NCBI GenBank assembly: GCA_049289295.1
Contig: JBATLL010000016.1
Location: forward strand, 62,001 to 126,000
Length of the DNA: 64,000 nucleotides
Direction: 5' to 3'
From: BOKV01 sp049289295
GTDB lineage: Bacteria; Pseudomonadota; Alphaproteobacteria; Rhizobiales; Rhizobiaceae
The notes beneath the pieces were generated by a model. It was given only the letters and a program-made list of their open reading frames with translations. It was not told the DNA's origin and searched no databases. Made by a program: the position numbers and the translations under genes. This document shows, one piece after another, positions 56,801 through 64,000 of this stretch (position 1 is the stretch's first letter; each line of letters opens with the position of its first letter).

Positions 56801-57105
56801 CGAGCGCCATTGTCTTCGGCCTGGCCTTCTCGACCGTGCTCACGCTGATTGTGACCCCGTCGCTGCTGATGATCGTCACCCGTTCGAACGAGAGCCGCAA
56901 GGTTGGCCTTCTGGCCCGCTACGGCTGGTTCAAACGTCGGGAATCGAGGGTGGAAACGCCCGAGCAGGTGGAAATGCCTGCGCCCGCTGCAGCACCAGCC
57001 GCCGTCATTGTGGCTGGCGAAGCGCCTGGCAAGACATCAAAGGTCGCAGCAAAGGACGAAGGTCCTAGGCGCAGGCGTCCACCGCGCAGGCAGGCTGCCG
57101 AATAG
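53839..57105 (+). CDS. RND efflux permease (AcrB/MdtF-like, HAE family) with a basic C-terminal tail
   Basis: A 1088-residue inner-membrane proton antiporter with twelve transmembrane helices and two large periplasmic loops. The proton-relay Asp pair is in GMLVDDAIIVTE near 395. Further helices carry VILVFIVILYALSG and GVFLGLLVMGQPFG. Residues after about 1030 form a Pro/Ala-rich, finally Arg/Lys-rich tail (ending RRRRPPRRQAAE) not typical of the family. No outer-membrane TolC-like gene is nearby, so the channel must be encoded elsewhere. The drug or substrate range is unknown. A strong terminator follows. Confidence 0.94.
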   Translation: MRAIVEVAIRNARLTISVLLFFLIAGTLAYQEIPKEAEPDIKIPIIYVSLGYQGISPEDSERLLLRPMETKLKTITGVKEMRSTAYQGGGNVIVEFQAGADLNKALDDVRNKVSDAKRDLPDGADEPTVNEVNISEFPVLVVTLSGEVPERALTEAARHLRDRIEEVPGVLDAALQGARDDLVEIIIDPMKLSSYGLQLDQMIRAMNANNSLVAAGALEGGEGKYAVKVPSLIETVEDVANLPIVAGPNAVVRARDLATIRSTFKDAETIARLDGKPAIAIEVSKRTGANLVETVDEVKFVAEEFARLLPPGAVISYSQDKSTTIRQLLGDLENSVLTAVILVFIVILYALSGRASLLIGLAIPASFLMGILGLSLTGMTINIVVLFSLILAVGMLVDDAIIVTEFAERRMTEGMDKKEAFALASHRMAGPVIAATMTRVAAFSPLLFWPGIVGEFMKFMPITLIATLSASMLYALVFTPTLGALFAKPTIEDGPARDGAYMWIVHKAVKHPFMVLFLGVGLLVAVPVVYGKIGKGVEFFPDVEPDYGLLYVHARGNLSIEEKDVAVRQAEERILGWPGIKTIYTRVGKAGEAGGQQVAQDVVGVIQYEFVDWRERKPANQILADLRIAMEGIPGVDIEVSVPQAGPPTGKAIQVRLGAADPVNLNATAKEIAAMLDDTESVIDVSDGLPPPGVDWELNVDRSKAARYGVGPGSVGTVVQLVTTGLKLTDYRPAGVDDAVDIRLRLPEDRRTLSTLDQLRVETPQGAVPISNFVKREPARSTGVLNRIDGVRTVTVQAGIREGVQADKVRQAVVDKIEALAPEQRGIRWKLAGEDEEQKAAGEFLSKAAAAAVFLIFVVLLAQFNNFLSVGLVLSAVIMSTIGVFLGLLVMGQPFGVVMTGIGIIALAGVVVNNNIVLIDTYDHLRREGWDKLEAVLQTCRERARPVVLTAVTAILGVLPIAFAVNLEIMNHETTYGAPSTQWWISLSSAIVFGLAFSTVLTLIVTPSLLMIVTRSNESRKVGLLARYGWFKRRESRVETPEQVEMPAPAAAPAAVIVAGEAPGKTSKVAAKDEGPRRRRPPRRQAAE

Positions 57106-57128
57106 TTGCTGGCCTCAAGGTCCGATTG

Positions 57129-57170
57129 GAAAACCGCCGGTGGAGCGCTCCACCGGCGGTTTTCTTTTTT
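57129..57170 (+). terminator. strong intrinsic terminator of the RND operon
   Basis: Positions 57129-57164 form a perfect 36-bp palindrome (GAAAACCGCC...GGCGGTTTTC, centre between 57146 and 57147), followed by TTTTTT. It lies 23 bp after the permease stop. Its symmetry means it can also act on minus-strand transcripts of the hydrolase gene that ends at 57185. Confidence 0.92.
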
Positions 57171-57184
57171 GCTGTCAGGTCGCC

Positions 57185-57868
57185 TCAGCGCAAAAGCATC
57201 GTTTCCTCGATCCCGCCTTCGATCAGGCCGAGACGCTTGTCGAGGTAGAGGCCGCATTCCTCGATCAGATCGTTGGAATGCTGGGTGAAGAAGTGGTTGG
57301 CACCCGGAATCGTCTTCTGTGTGATGACAATGCCTTTCTGGGTCTTCAGCTTGTCCACGAGAGACTGCACGTCATTTGACGGCGCAACGCGGTCATTGTC
57401 GCCATGAATGATCAGTCCCGAGGACGGGCAGGGCGCCAGGAACGAGAAGTCATACACGTTGGGCTGCGGTGCAATCGAGATGAAACCCTCGATTTCGGGA
57501 CGGCGCATCAGCAACTGCATGCCGATCCACGCACCGAACGAAAAGCCGGCCACCCAGCAGCCACGCGCATCGGGATGCAGTGACTGGACCCAGTCGAGTG
57601 CCGCGGCAGCATCGGACAGTTCGCCAACGCCATGGTCGAATTCGCCCTGGCTGCGACCCACACCACGGAAATTGAAGCGAAGTGTCGTGAAATTGCGTTC
57701 CACGAACATGTAGAACAGATCATAGACGATCTGGTTGTTCATCGTCCCACCGAACTTGGGATGGGGATGGGGGTGGAGCACGATGGCGATGGGCGCATTC
57801 TTGTCTTTGGAGGGTTGGTAGCGTCCCTCAAGGCGTCCGTCAGGTCCGTTGAAGATGACTTCTGGCAT
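57185..57868 (-). CDS. alpha/beta hydrolase
   Basis: A 227-residue serine hydrolase with oxyanion region LHPHPHPKFGGTMNN near 31, RFNFRGVGRSQG near 66, nucleophile Ser in VAGFSFGAW near 105, Asp in IHGDNDRVAP near 159 and His in GANHFF near 197. This short family is conserved beside the suf operon in Hyphomicrobiales. Substrate unknown. AAGGAG precedes ATG 57868; an in-frame start at 57958 is less likely. Confidence 0.9.
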   Translation of the reverse strand: MPEVIFNGPDGRLEGRYQPSKDKNAPIAIVLHPHPHPKFGGTMNNQIVYDLFYMFVERNFTTLRFNFRGVGRSQGEFDHGVGELSDAAAALDWVQSLHPDARGCWVAGFSFGAWIGMQLLMRRPEIEGFISIAPQPNVYDFSFLAPCPSSGLIIHGDNDRVAPSNDVQSLVDKLKTQKGIVITQKTIPGANHFFTQHSNDLIEECGLYLDKRLGLIEGGIEETMLLR

Positions 57869-58127
57869 ACTTGCTCCTTGTTGGCTGGCTTCGCCAAATC
57901 GCTGGCATCTGTTTTGGCCCCGGCCACGCTTGACCGGCCATGGCTGTCCGCCTATCACTCACCCTGGAACCTGTCCGATACGTGCAAATGATGGGCAGTT
58001 GGGCCACCTTGCCGGGCGGCTGTCTGTGTGAGACGCCTTCATAGACAATCGCAGCCGCAAATTTCAAGGAAATTGCGTCGCGCCATGTCCGGCACGTGTC
58101 GCCGATGGATTGGGATGGAAGCGTGTG

Positions 58128-59315
58128 ATGACCGCCATGGGGTCCAGGGCCTATCTCGATTACAACGCCTCGGCACCGCTGACGCCGCACGCGCGCGCCG
58201 CCATGCTCGCTGCCCTTGAGGATTGCGGAAACGCTTCGTCGGTCCATGCGGAAGGTCGCCTGGCAAGGAAGCGCATCGAAGGCGCGCGCTCGGCATTGGC
58301 AGGCGTCCTGCGCTGCGAACCAAAGCAGGTCATCTTCACATCCGGGGCCACGGAAGCTGCCAATATGGCGCTGACACCAGTTCTCATGGCAGGTGGCCAG
58401 GCCCTCCCGGTTTCACGCCTGTTCATGGGAGCGGGCGAACATGCCTGCATTCTGGCGGGCGGACGCTTTGCGAAAACGGCTGTCGAGAGCGTGCCGATCG
58501 GTAGCGATGGCCTCGTTGATCCAGACAATCTTGCGCGCCAGCTTGCTACCCACGATCAGGCATCCGGTGCTGCCATGGTCGCCATCCAGCACGCCAACAA
58601 TGAAACCGGCGTCATCCAGCCGCTGGAGGCAATAGGCGAGGTCGTGCGCCGCCATCAGGCGATCCTGCTGGTGGATGCCGTGCAGTCGCTGGGCAAGATG
58701 CCAGTGAACCTGGCTGCACTTCATGCCGATATCGCCATTTTTTCCGCCCACAAGCTCGGCGGACCGCAGGGTGCCGGTGCGCTGGTGCTGGCCTCGCCGG
58801 CACTGGGCCCGCCAGCATTGTTGCGCGGAGGCGGGCAGGAGAATCATCATAGAGCGGGAACCGAAAACGTCGCAGCCATCGCCGGTTTCGGCGCAGCGGC
58901 CGAAAATTGCGGCTCAGACGTGGATTTCTCGCGAATTTCCCGTATGAGGGACTCGATTGAAGCGCAATTGCGCACTATATCCCGTGAGGCAGGGAGCAAT
59001 GTGGGGGAGCCGGTCTTTTTCGGTGCCGCCGCTCCCCGTCTGGGCAACACGTCCTGCTTTGCGGTAGAAGGCATTCGCGCAGAAACCGCACTGATCGCGC
59101 TTGATCTGGCTGGCGTGGCCGTATCCTCCGGATCGGCCTGCTCCTCGGGCAAGGTGGGCAGGTCGCATGTCCTGTCGGCAATGGGTGTCGGCAACAATCT
59201 GGCTTCGGCCGCGCTTCGCGTTTCGATCGGACGTGAAACGGGCGAAGAGCAAATCGGGCGGTTCACCGCCGCCTGGAAAGACATAGTCAGACGGATGGCC
59301 AGCGCCGCCGCCTGA
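58128..59315 (+). CDS. cysteine desulfurase, NifS/IscS-like (group I)
   Basis: A 395-residue PLP enzyme that removes sulfur from cysteine. It has [10 protein letters not shown] near 9, ATEAANMAL near 72, [13 protein letters not shown] near 153, the PLP Lys in [13 protein letters not shown] near 206 and the sulfur-carrying Cys loop [11 protein letters not shown] near 335, the extended loop of group I enzymes. GGAAG supports ATG 58128. It is the first gene of the suf cluster, which also ends in a group II desulfurase (SufS). Confidence 0.93.
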   Translation: MTAMGSRAYLDYNASAPLTPHARAAMLAALEDCGNASSVHAEGRLARKRIEGARSALAGVLRCEPKQVIFTSGATEAANMALTPVLMAGGQALPVSRLFMGAGEHACILAGGRFAKTAVESVPIGSDGLVDPDNLARQLATHDQASGAAMVAIQHANNETGVIQPLEAIGEVVRRHQAILLVDAVQSLGKMPVNLAALHADIAIFSAHKLGGPQGAGALVLASPALGPPALLRGGGQENHHRAGTENVAAIAGFGAAAENCGSDVDFSRISRMRDSIEAQLRTISREAGSNVGEPVFFGAAAPRLGNTSCFAVEGIRAETALIALDLAGVAVSSGSACSSGKVGRSHVLSAMGVGNNLASAALRVSIGRETGEEQIGRFTAAWKDIVRRMASAAA

Positions 59316-59365
59316 GTGTGAACATCAACTGGCGGGCCTTGAACCCGCAAAGGATGGAGAGACAC

Positions 59366-60904
59366 ATGCCTGCAGTGCAGGAAACAATTGACGCCGTCAA
59401 AAGCCTTGACGTCGACAAGTACAAATACGGCTTTTCCTCCGATATCGAGTCCGAATTGGCCCCCAAGGGTCTCAGCGAGGATACGATTCGCCTGATTTCC
59501 GCGAAGAAGGACGAGCCGGAATGGATGCTGGAATGGCGGCTTGAAGCCTATCGCCGCTGGCTGACGATGGACGAGCCGACCTGGGCGCGCGTCGAATATC
59601 CCAAGATCGATTTTCAGGAAATCTACTATTACGCCGCCCCGAAGAACTTCGGTGACGGGCCGAAATCGCTTGACGAGGTCGACCCCGAATTGCTGCGCAC
59701 CTATGAGAAGCTCGGCATTCCGCTGAAGGAACAGGAAATCCTGGCAGGCGTTCGCAAGGCCGGTGAACCGTCCCCCATCGAGGCGGAAGGCAGCGAGAAT
59801 GGGTCCGACAATGTCTACAAGTCGGGCAGGGTCGCGGTCGATGCGGTCTTCGACAGCGTGTCGGTGGTCACCACCTTCAAGGCCGAACTCGCAAAGGCCG
59901 GTGTGATCTTCTGCTCGATTTCCGAAGCCATCCGTGAACATCCCGATCTGGTTCGCAAATATCTCGCCTCGGTTGTGCCGGTAAGCGACAATTATTATGC
60001 GACTCTGAACAGCGCCGTCTTCACCGACGGTTCCTTCGTCTATGTGCCGCAGGGCGTTCGCTGCCCGATGGAACTGTCGACCTATTTCCGTATCAACGAG
60101 AAGAATACCGGCCAGTTCGAGCGCACGCTGATCATTGCCGAGAAGGGCGCCTACGTCTCCTATCTGGAAGGCTGCACGGCTCCCCAGCGCGACGAGAACC
60201 AGCTTCATGCTGCCGTGGTCGAACTGGTTGCGATGGAAGACGCCGAGATCAAATATTCGACGGTCCAGAACTGGTATCCGGGCGATGAGAATGGCAAGGG
60301 CGGTATTTACAACTTCGTCACAAAGCGCGGTGACTGCCGTGGCGCTAACTCCAAGATTTCCTGGACGCAGGTTGAAACCGGGTCCGCAATCACCTGGAAA
60401 TACCCGTCGTGCATCCTGCGTGGCGATGGCTCGCGCGGCGAATTCTATTCGATCGCGGTCTCGAATGGCGCACAGCAGGTTGATTCCGGCACCAAGATGA
60501 TTCACTTGGGCAAGAACACCTCCAGCCGCATCATCTCGAAGGGCATTTCCGCCGGGCGATCCAACAACACCTATCGCGGACAGGTGTCGGCGCATCGCAA
60601 GGCAGCAAATGCGCGGAACTTCACCCAGTGCGATTCGTTGCTGATCGGCAACAATTGCGGTGCCCATACCGTGCCCTATATCGAGGCGAAAAACGCCTCC
60701 GCCCAGTTCGAGCACGAGGCAACAACGTCCAAGATTTCCGACGACCAGCTCTTCTATTGCTTGCAGCGCGGTATCCCGGAAGAAGAAGCGATCGCCCTGA
60801 TCGTCAACGGCTTCGTCAAGGAAGTGATTCAGGAACTGCCGATGGAGTTCGCCGTCGAAGCGCAGAAGCTGATCGGGATTTCACTGGAAGGGAGCGTGGG
60901 CTGA
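59366..60904 (+). CDS. sufB: Fe-S cluster assembly scaffold SufB
   Basis: SufB is the scaffold that receives sulfur and iron in the SufBCD complex. The 512-residue protein has the standard end-to-end layout: [20 protein letters not shown] near 50, the [10 protein letters not shown] core near 235, the beta-helix with [19 protein letters not shown], and the C-terminal [16 protein letters not shown]. Cys residues needed for sulfur transfer are present, e.g. in YLEGCTAP and the late FTQCDSL. GGAGAG supports ATG 59366. Confidence 0.97.
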   Translation: MPAVQETIDAVKSLDVDKYKYGFSSDIESELAPKGLSEDTIRLISAKKDEPEWMLEWRLEAYRRWLTMDEPTWARVEYPKIDFQEIYYYAAPKNFGDGPKSLDEVDPELLRTYEKLGIPLKEQEILAGVRKAGEPSPIEAEGSENGSDNVYKSGRVAVDAVFDSVSVVTTFKAELAKAGVIFCSISEAIREHPDLVRKYLASVVPVSDNYYATLNSAVFTDGSFVYVPQGVRCPMELSTYFRINEKNTGQFERTLIIAEKGAYVSYLEGCTAPQRDENQLHAAVVELVAMEDAEIKYSTVQNWYPGDENGKGGIYNFVTKRGDCRGANSKISWTQVETGSAITWKYPSCILRGDGSRGEFYSIAVSNGAQQVDSGTKMIHLGKNTSSRIISKGISAGRSNNTYRGQVSAHRKAANARNFTQCDSLLIGNNCGAHTVPYIEAKNASAQFEHEATTSKISDDQLFYCLQRGIPEEEAIALIVNGFVKEVIQELPMEFAVEAQKLIGISLEGSVG

Positions 60905-60947
60905 ACGTCCGCAGCACCTGGTTAGAGACAGAATTGAAAGTGGCAAG

Positions 60948-61703
60948 ATGATCGAAATCAAGAATCTCCACGTCGCGCTTGAAGAAGACGGCACCGAAAT
61001 CATCAAGGGGCTGAACTTGCGCGTGAAGCCCGGCGAAGTCGCTGCCATCATGGGGCCGAACGGCTCCGGCAAATCGACGCTTTCCTATGCGCTTTCCGGC
61101 CGCGACGGCTACGAGATCACGTCGGGCTCTGTGATATTCAATGGCCTGAACATTCTGGAAATGGAGCCCGACGAGCGCGCGGCGGCTGGCTTGTTCCTCG
61201 CTTTCCAGTATCCCGTCGAGATACCGGGTGTCGCGATGATGAACTTTCTCAAGGCGGCGATGAACTCGCAGCGCAAGGCGCGCGGCGAAGCAGAATATTC
61301 GACTCCGGAATTCATCCGCCGCGTCAAGGAAGAGGCAGGCAAGCTTGGCATTTCCATGGACATGCTCAAGCGCCCGCTCAATGTGGGCTTTTCCGGTGGT
61401 GAGAAGAAGCGCGCCGAAATCCTGCAGATGGCGCTGTTGCAGCCAAAACTGTGCGTCATGGACGAAACCGATTCAGGGCTCGATATCGACGCCTTGAAGA
61501 TCGTCTCCGGTGGCGTCAATGCGCTACGTGGACCCGACCGCTCCTTCATCGTCATCACGCACTATCAGCGCCTGCTGGAGCACATCGTGCCGGACACGGT
61601 TCATGTCCTCTACAAGGGCCGGATCATCAAGTCCGGTGGGCCGGAACTGGCTCTCCACCTCGAGGAAAAGGGCTATGCCGACGTCATCGCCGCGGCAGCC
61701 TGA
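60948..61703 (+). CDS. sufC: Fe-S cluster assembly ATPase SufC
   Basis: SufC is the ABC-type ATPase of the SufBCD complex. The 251-residue protein has Walker A GPNGSGKST near 36, the Q-loop in FLAFQYPVEIPGV, signature FSGGEKKRAEILQ near 148, Walker B LCVMDETDSGLD near 171 and the H-loop ITHYQRLL near 205. It starts 43 bp after sufB and ends 5 bp before sufD. Confidence 0.98.
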   Translation: MIEIKNLHVALEEDGTEIIKGLNLRVKPGEVAAIMGPNGSGKSTLSYALSGRDGYEITSGSVIFNGLNILEMEPDERAAAGLFLAFQYPVEIPGVAMMNFLKAAMNSQRKARGEAEYSTPEFIRRVKEEAGKLGISMDMLKRPLNVGFSGGEKKRAEILQMALLQPKLCVMDETDSGLDIDALKIVSGGVNALRGPDRSFIVITHYQRLLEHIVPDTVHVLYKGRIIKSGGPELALHLEEKGYADVIAAAA

Positions 61704-61708
61704 GCGAG

Positions 61709-62980
61709 ATGGCCATGCTGAAAAAACTGGAAAGACTGACGCCTGCCGAAGATGCAATCCTGTCTGCCGCCAGCCAGATGGAAGCTGGTGACGCAAGGCG
61801 CAGGGAGGCAGCCGCCTTGCTGCGCGACCAGGGCCTGCCTACACGGCGTGTCGAAGCCTGGCATTATACGGACCTGCGCAACACGCTCAAATCCTTCGCG
61901 CCGCCAGCTAGCCGACCCGAAGCAGCGGCGATCGCGGCATTCATTGATGCTGATGCAGCAATTGCCGGTGCAGCGCGCGTTCCGTTTCTCGATGGCGTTC
62001 ATCTTGCCGACAATGCCGACAGCCTGCCAGAAGGCGTCCGGCTGACCAGGGGGGCTGCCGCCTCCGGCTGGCGTCACCGGTCAGACACGATCGCGCAGTT
62101 GAACACCATGTTCGCAGGTGACGGGGTGCGCGTCGCGGTCGATCCGGGTGTCAATGTGCGCCAGGCCATCGCACTGGTTCATGGAACTTCCACCGCGGCC
62201 AGCATGGCGTTGCGCCATTCGGTCGAACTGGCCAATGGTGCCGAGGCTACCTTCATCGAGCAGCATGCCTCGGCTGACGGAATTGCCTCGCTGTCGAACA
62301 CGGTGACAGGCCTCACGCTGGAAGAAGGCGCGAAGGCCCAGTGGGTTATCGTCCAGCAGGAGGGGGATGCAGCACGTCATCTGGCGCAGTTGAACGTCAC
62401 ACTTGGCAAGGGCGCGCACCTGACCATTCTCGTGCTCAATGCCGGCGGTGCGCTGGTGCGACGCGAGATCAATGTGGTGGTACGCGGCGAAGGCTCCCAA
62501 CTGGTCATTCGTGGCGTGAACCTCATCGCAGGGCAATCCCACATCGATGTCACCACCAGCCTGATCCATGAGGTTCCCGACACTGTCTCCTCCGAGATCT
62601 TCCGCAATGTCGTGCTGGACCAGGGCAGGGGCGTGTTCCAGGGCGAGATCAGGGTTGCCCAGGCGGCGCAGAAGACCGATGCCCGCATGGCCTGCAACAC
62701 CCTGCTTCTGTCCGACGAGGCGGAATTCTCCGCCAAACCGGAACTCGAGATTTTCGCCGATGACGTCCAGTGCGCTCATGGCGCGACGGTTGCGGATATC
62801 GATCCCAACCATCTGTTCTATCTGCGCGCGCGCGGCATTCCCGAAAAGCTGGCGCGGTCATTGCTCGTCAGGGCCTTTGTCGAGGAAGTGTTCGAGGAAC
62901 CGGTCGAGAAGGCAGGCATGGAAGCGTTGGGCGACAATCTGGTCGAGCGTATCGAGAACTGGCTGGACCGCCATGGATGA
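61709..62980 (+). CDS. sufD: Fe-S cluster assembly protein SufD
   Basis: SufD is the SufB-like partner in SufBCD and is needed for iron entry. The 423-residue protein has the typical N-terminus (LPTRRVEAWHYTDLRNTL near 46), a SufBD core beta-helix (about 170-380) and the C-terminal RGIPEKLARSLLVRAFVEEVF. Starts at ATG 61709 or 61715. A longer open frame back to 61451 overlaps sufC and is not used. The stop overlaps the sufS start by 8 bp. Confidence 0.96.
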   Translation: MAMLKKLERLTPAEDAILSAASQMEAGDARRREAAALLRDQGLPTRRVEAWHYTDLRNTLKSFAPPASRPEAAAIAAFIDADAAIAGAARVPFLDGVHLADNADSLPEGVRLTRGAAASGWRHRSDTIAQLNTMFAGDGVRVAVDPGVNVRQAIALVHGTSTAASMALRHSVELANGAEATFIEQHASADGIASLSNTVTGLTLEEGAKAQWVIVQQEGDAARHLAQLNVTLGKGAHLTILVLNAGGALVRREINVVVRGEGSQLVIRGVNLIAGQSHIDVTTSLIHEVPDTVSSEIFRNVVLDQGRGVFQGEIRVAQAAQKTDARMACNTLLLSDEAEFSAKPELEIFADDVQCAHGATVADIDPNHLFYLRARGIPEKLARSLLVRAFVEEVFEEPVEKAGMEALGDNLVERIENWLDRHG

Positions 62981-64000
62981 CATCGCGAACACAACCTACG
63001 ACGTGGAACGGGTACGCGCGGATTTCCCGATTCTCGCGCGCGAAGTGCATGGCAAGCCGCTTGTCTATCTGGACAATGGCGCGTCGGCGCAAAAGCCGCG
63101 GGCAGTGCTCGACGCCATCCAGCACGCCTATTCGAACGAATATGCAAACGTCCATCGCGGCCTGCATTTCCTCTCCAACGCTGCAACGGACGCCTATGAA
63201 AAGGCGAGGGAAACCGTGCGCGCCTTTCTCAATGCCAACAAGGTGGAGGAAATCATCTTCACCAAGGGCGCCACACAGGCCATCAACACGGTAGCCTATG
63301 GATGGGCCATGCAGGAACTGCGCGAGGGCGACGAAATCATCCTCACGCAGATGGAGCACCATTCCAACATCGTTCCCTGGCACTTCCTGCGCGAGCGCAT
63401 GGGCGTCAAACTGGTGTTCGTACCTGTCGAGGAAGATGGCTCGCTATCGCTTGAAAAGCTCCAAGGCGCACTCACCGCACGCACTCGCCTGGTCGCAATC
63501 ACCCACATGTCCAACGTGCTGGGCACGATCGTGCCGCTGAAAAAGGTCGTGGAAATCGCACATGCGCGCGGCATTCGCGTGCTTGCCGACGGCAGCCAGG
63601 GCGCGGTTCACCTGCCGGTGGATGTGCAGGACCTTGGTGTCGACTTCTATTGCATGACCGGTCACAAGCTCTATGGCCCGACCGGCATCGGTGTCCTTTA
63701 CGGCAAATATGACCTGCTCGCTTCCATGCGTCCCTTTGAGGGGGGAGGCGAGATGATACTCGACGTGTTCGAAGACGAGATAAGCTATGCCGAACCGCCC
63801 CACCGTTTCGAGGCTGGTACGCCGCCCATCGTGCAGGCAATCGGACTAGGAGCAGCACTCGAATACATGAACGCCATTGGCCGCGACGCGATCCTGGCGC
63901 ATGAAAACGACCTGCGTGACTATGCCCATGAGCAATTGTCGAGGATCAATTCCCTGCGCATTTTCGGCACGACGCCCGACAAGGGTGCCATCGTATCATT
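62973..64000 (+). CDS. sufS: cysteine desulfurase SufS (group II), 3' end beyond window
   Basis: The 342 visible residues match SufS/CsdB desulfurases: LVYLDNGASAQKP near 30, VHRGLHFLSNAATDAYE near 53, FTKGATQAINTVAYGW, QMEHHSNIVPWH near 124, DGSQGAVHLPVDVQ near 200 and the PLP Lys in MTGHKLYGPTGIG near 229. The sulfur-carrying Cys lies beyond the right edge. The start ATG 62973 lies inside the end of sufD (8-bp overlap), so the two are translationally coupled. Confidence 0.96.
   Translation, partial: MDDIANTTYDVERVRADFPILAREVHGKPLVYLDNGASAQKPRAVLDAIQHAYSNEYANVHRGLHFLSNAATDAYEKARETVRAFLNANKVEEIIFTKGATQAINTVAYGWAMQELREGDEIILTQMEHHSNIVPWHFLRERMGVKLVFVPVEEDGSLSLEKLQGALTARTRLVAITHMSNVLGTIVPLKKVVEIAHARGIRVLADGSQGAVHLPVDVQDLGVDFYCMTGHKLYGPTGIGVLYGKYDLLASMRPFEGGGEMILDVFEDEISYAEPPHRFEAGTPPIVQAIGLGAALEYMNAIGRDAILAHENDLRDYAHEQLSRINSLRIFGTTPDKGAIVS

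Noticed and set aside
57959..58127. Iron-responsive (RirA/IRO) box before the suf operon
   Set aside because: The nearest candidate, TGA and TCA around 58040, has the wrong spacing (7 rather than 9 bases).
58847..60715. A 622-codon open frame on the minus strand opposite sufB
   Set aside because: It lies antisense to the highly conserved sufB and the preceding desulfurase, has no ribosome site and no recognisable motif; high-GC third positions keep the opposite strand open.
1..64000. tRNA, rRNA, riboswitch, CRISPR or insertion-sequence content
   Set aside because: I looked in the larger gaps for tRNA-like cloverleaf ends, regularly spaced direct repeats, terminal inverted repeats and transposase motifs and found none convincing; a covariance-model search would be decisive.

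Overview
The window looks like a chromosomal core region of a GC-rich alphaproteobacterium of the order Hyphomicrobiales (Rhizobiales), Brucella/Mesorhizobium-like in gene order. This rests on recognised protein families and on collinear blocks typical of that order: dprA-plsY-pyrC-pyrB, gatC...gatA...gatB, NDUFA12-DUF2155-aat-accC-accB, rne/amidase/mrcA/prfB, and tyrS/anmK...suf. The genus cannot be named from the sequence alone. I see no insertion sequence, prophage, CRISPR array, rRNA or tRNA gene.

Left to right: 1-3638 is a minus-strand operon for nucleotide, lipid and DNA-uptake functions (pyrB, a dihydroorotase-like gene without metal ligands, plsY, dprA). 4079-6657 holds an AidB-type acyl-CoA dehydrogenase and an AEC transporter that overlap tail to tail. 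6744-11164 is the most unusual part: an exported caspase-like/beta-propeller protein, an OmpA-like protein with 13-residue basic repeats, and an M24-fold protein that has lost most metal ligands. 11266-23342 carries ruvX, an MBL hydrolase, the three GatCAB genes, two acetyltransferases, a hybrid histidine kinase, a trans-sulfuration enzyme and an MFS protein. 23499-28656 holds glutamate dehydrogenase, an MFS transporter, an NDUFA12-like protein, a phosphatase, a DUF2155 protein and aat. 28675-32999 is a minus-strand group of accC, accB, a DsbA-like oxidoreductase and an M48 protease; aroQ, usually found here, is absent. 33126-44857 has an aminotransferase, RNase E with a large acidic insertion, a cell-wall amidase, PBP1A, prfB with a programmed frameshift, and an M23 peptidase. 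44942-52439 has a ferritin-like protein, a one-Cys Bcp peroxiredoxin, a giant AsmA/DUF3971 protein, tyrS and anmK. 52697-57105 is an RND efflux pair ending in a near-ideal terminator. 57185-64000 has an alpha/beta hydrolase and the suf iron-sulfur assembly operon, cut off within sufS.

Most of the window serves translation (GatCAB, TyrS, Aat, RF2), envelope growth (amidase, PBP1A, M23, M48, AsmA, AnmK), fatty-acid and pyrimidine supply, and Fe-S assembly. The best candidates for undescribed biology are the caspase/OmpA-repeat pair, the catalytically dead dihydroorotase coupled to pyrB, and short regulatory sequences: TTAACCAT words like the CtrA half-site, an inverted repeat over the gatC promoter, and terminator-like hairpins in the bcp and rne leaders.
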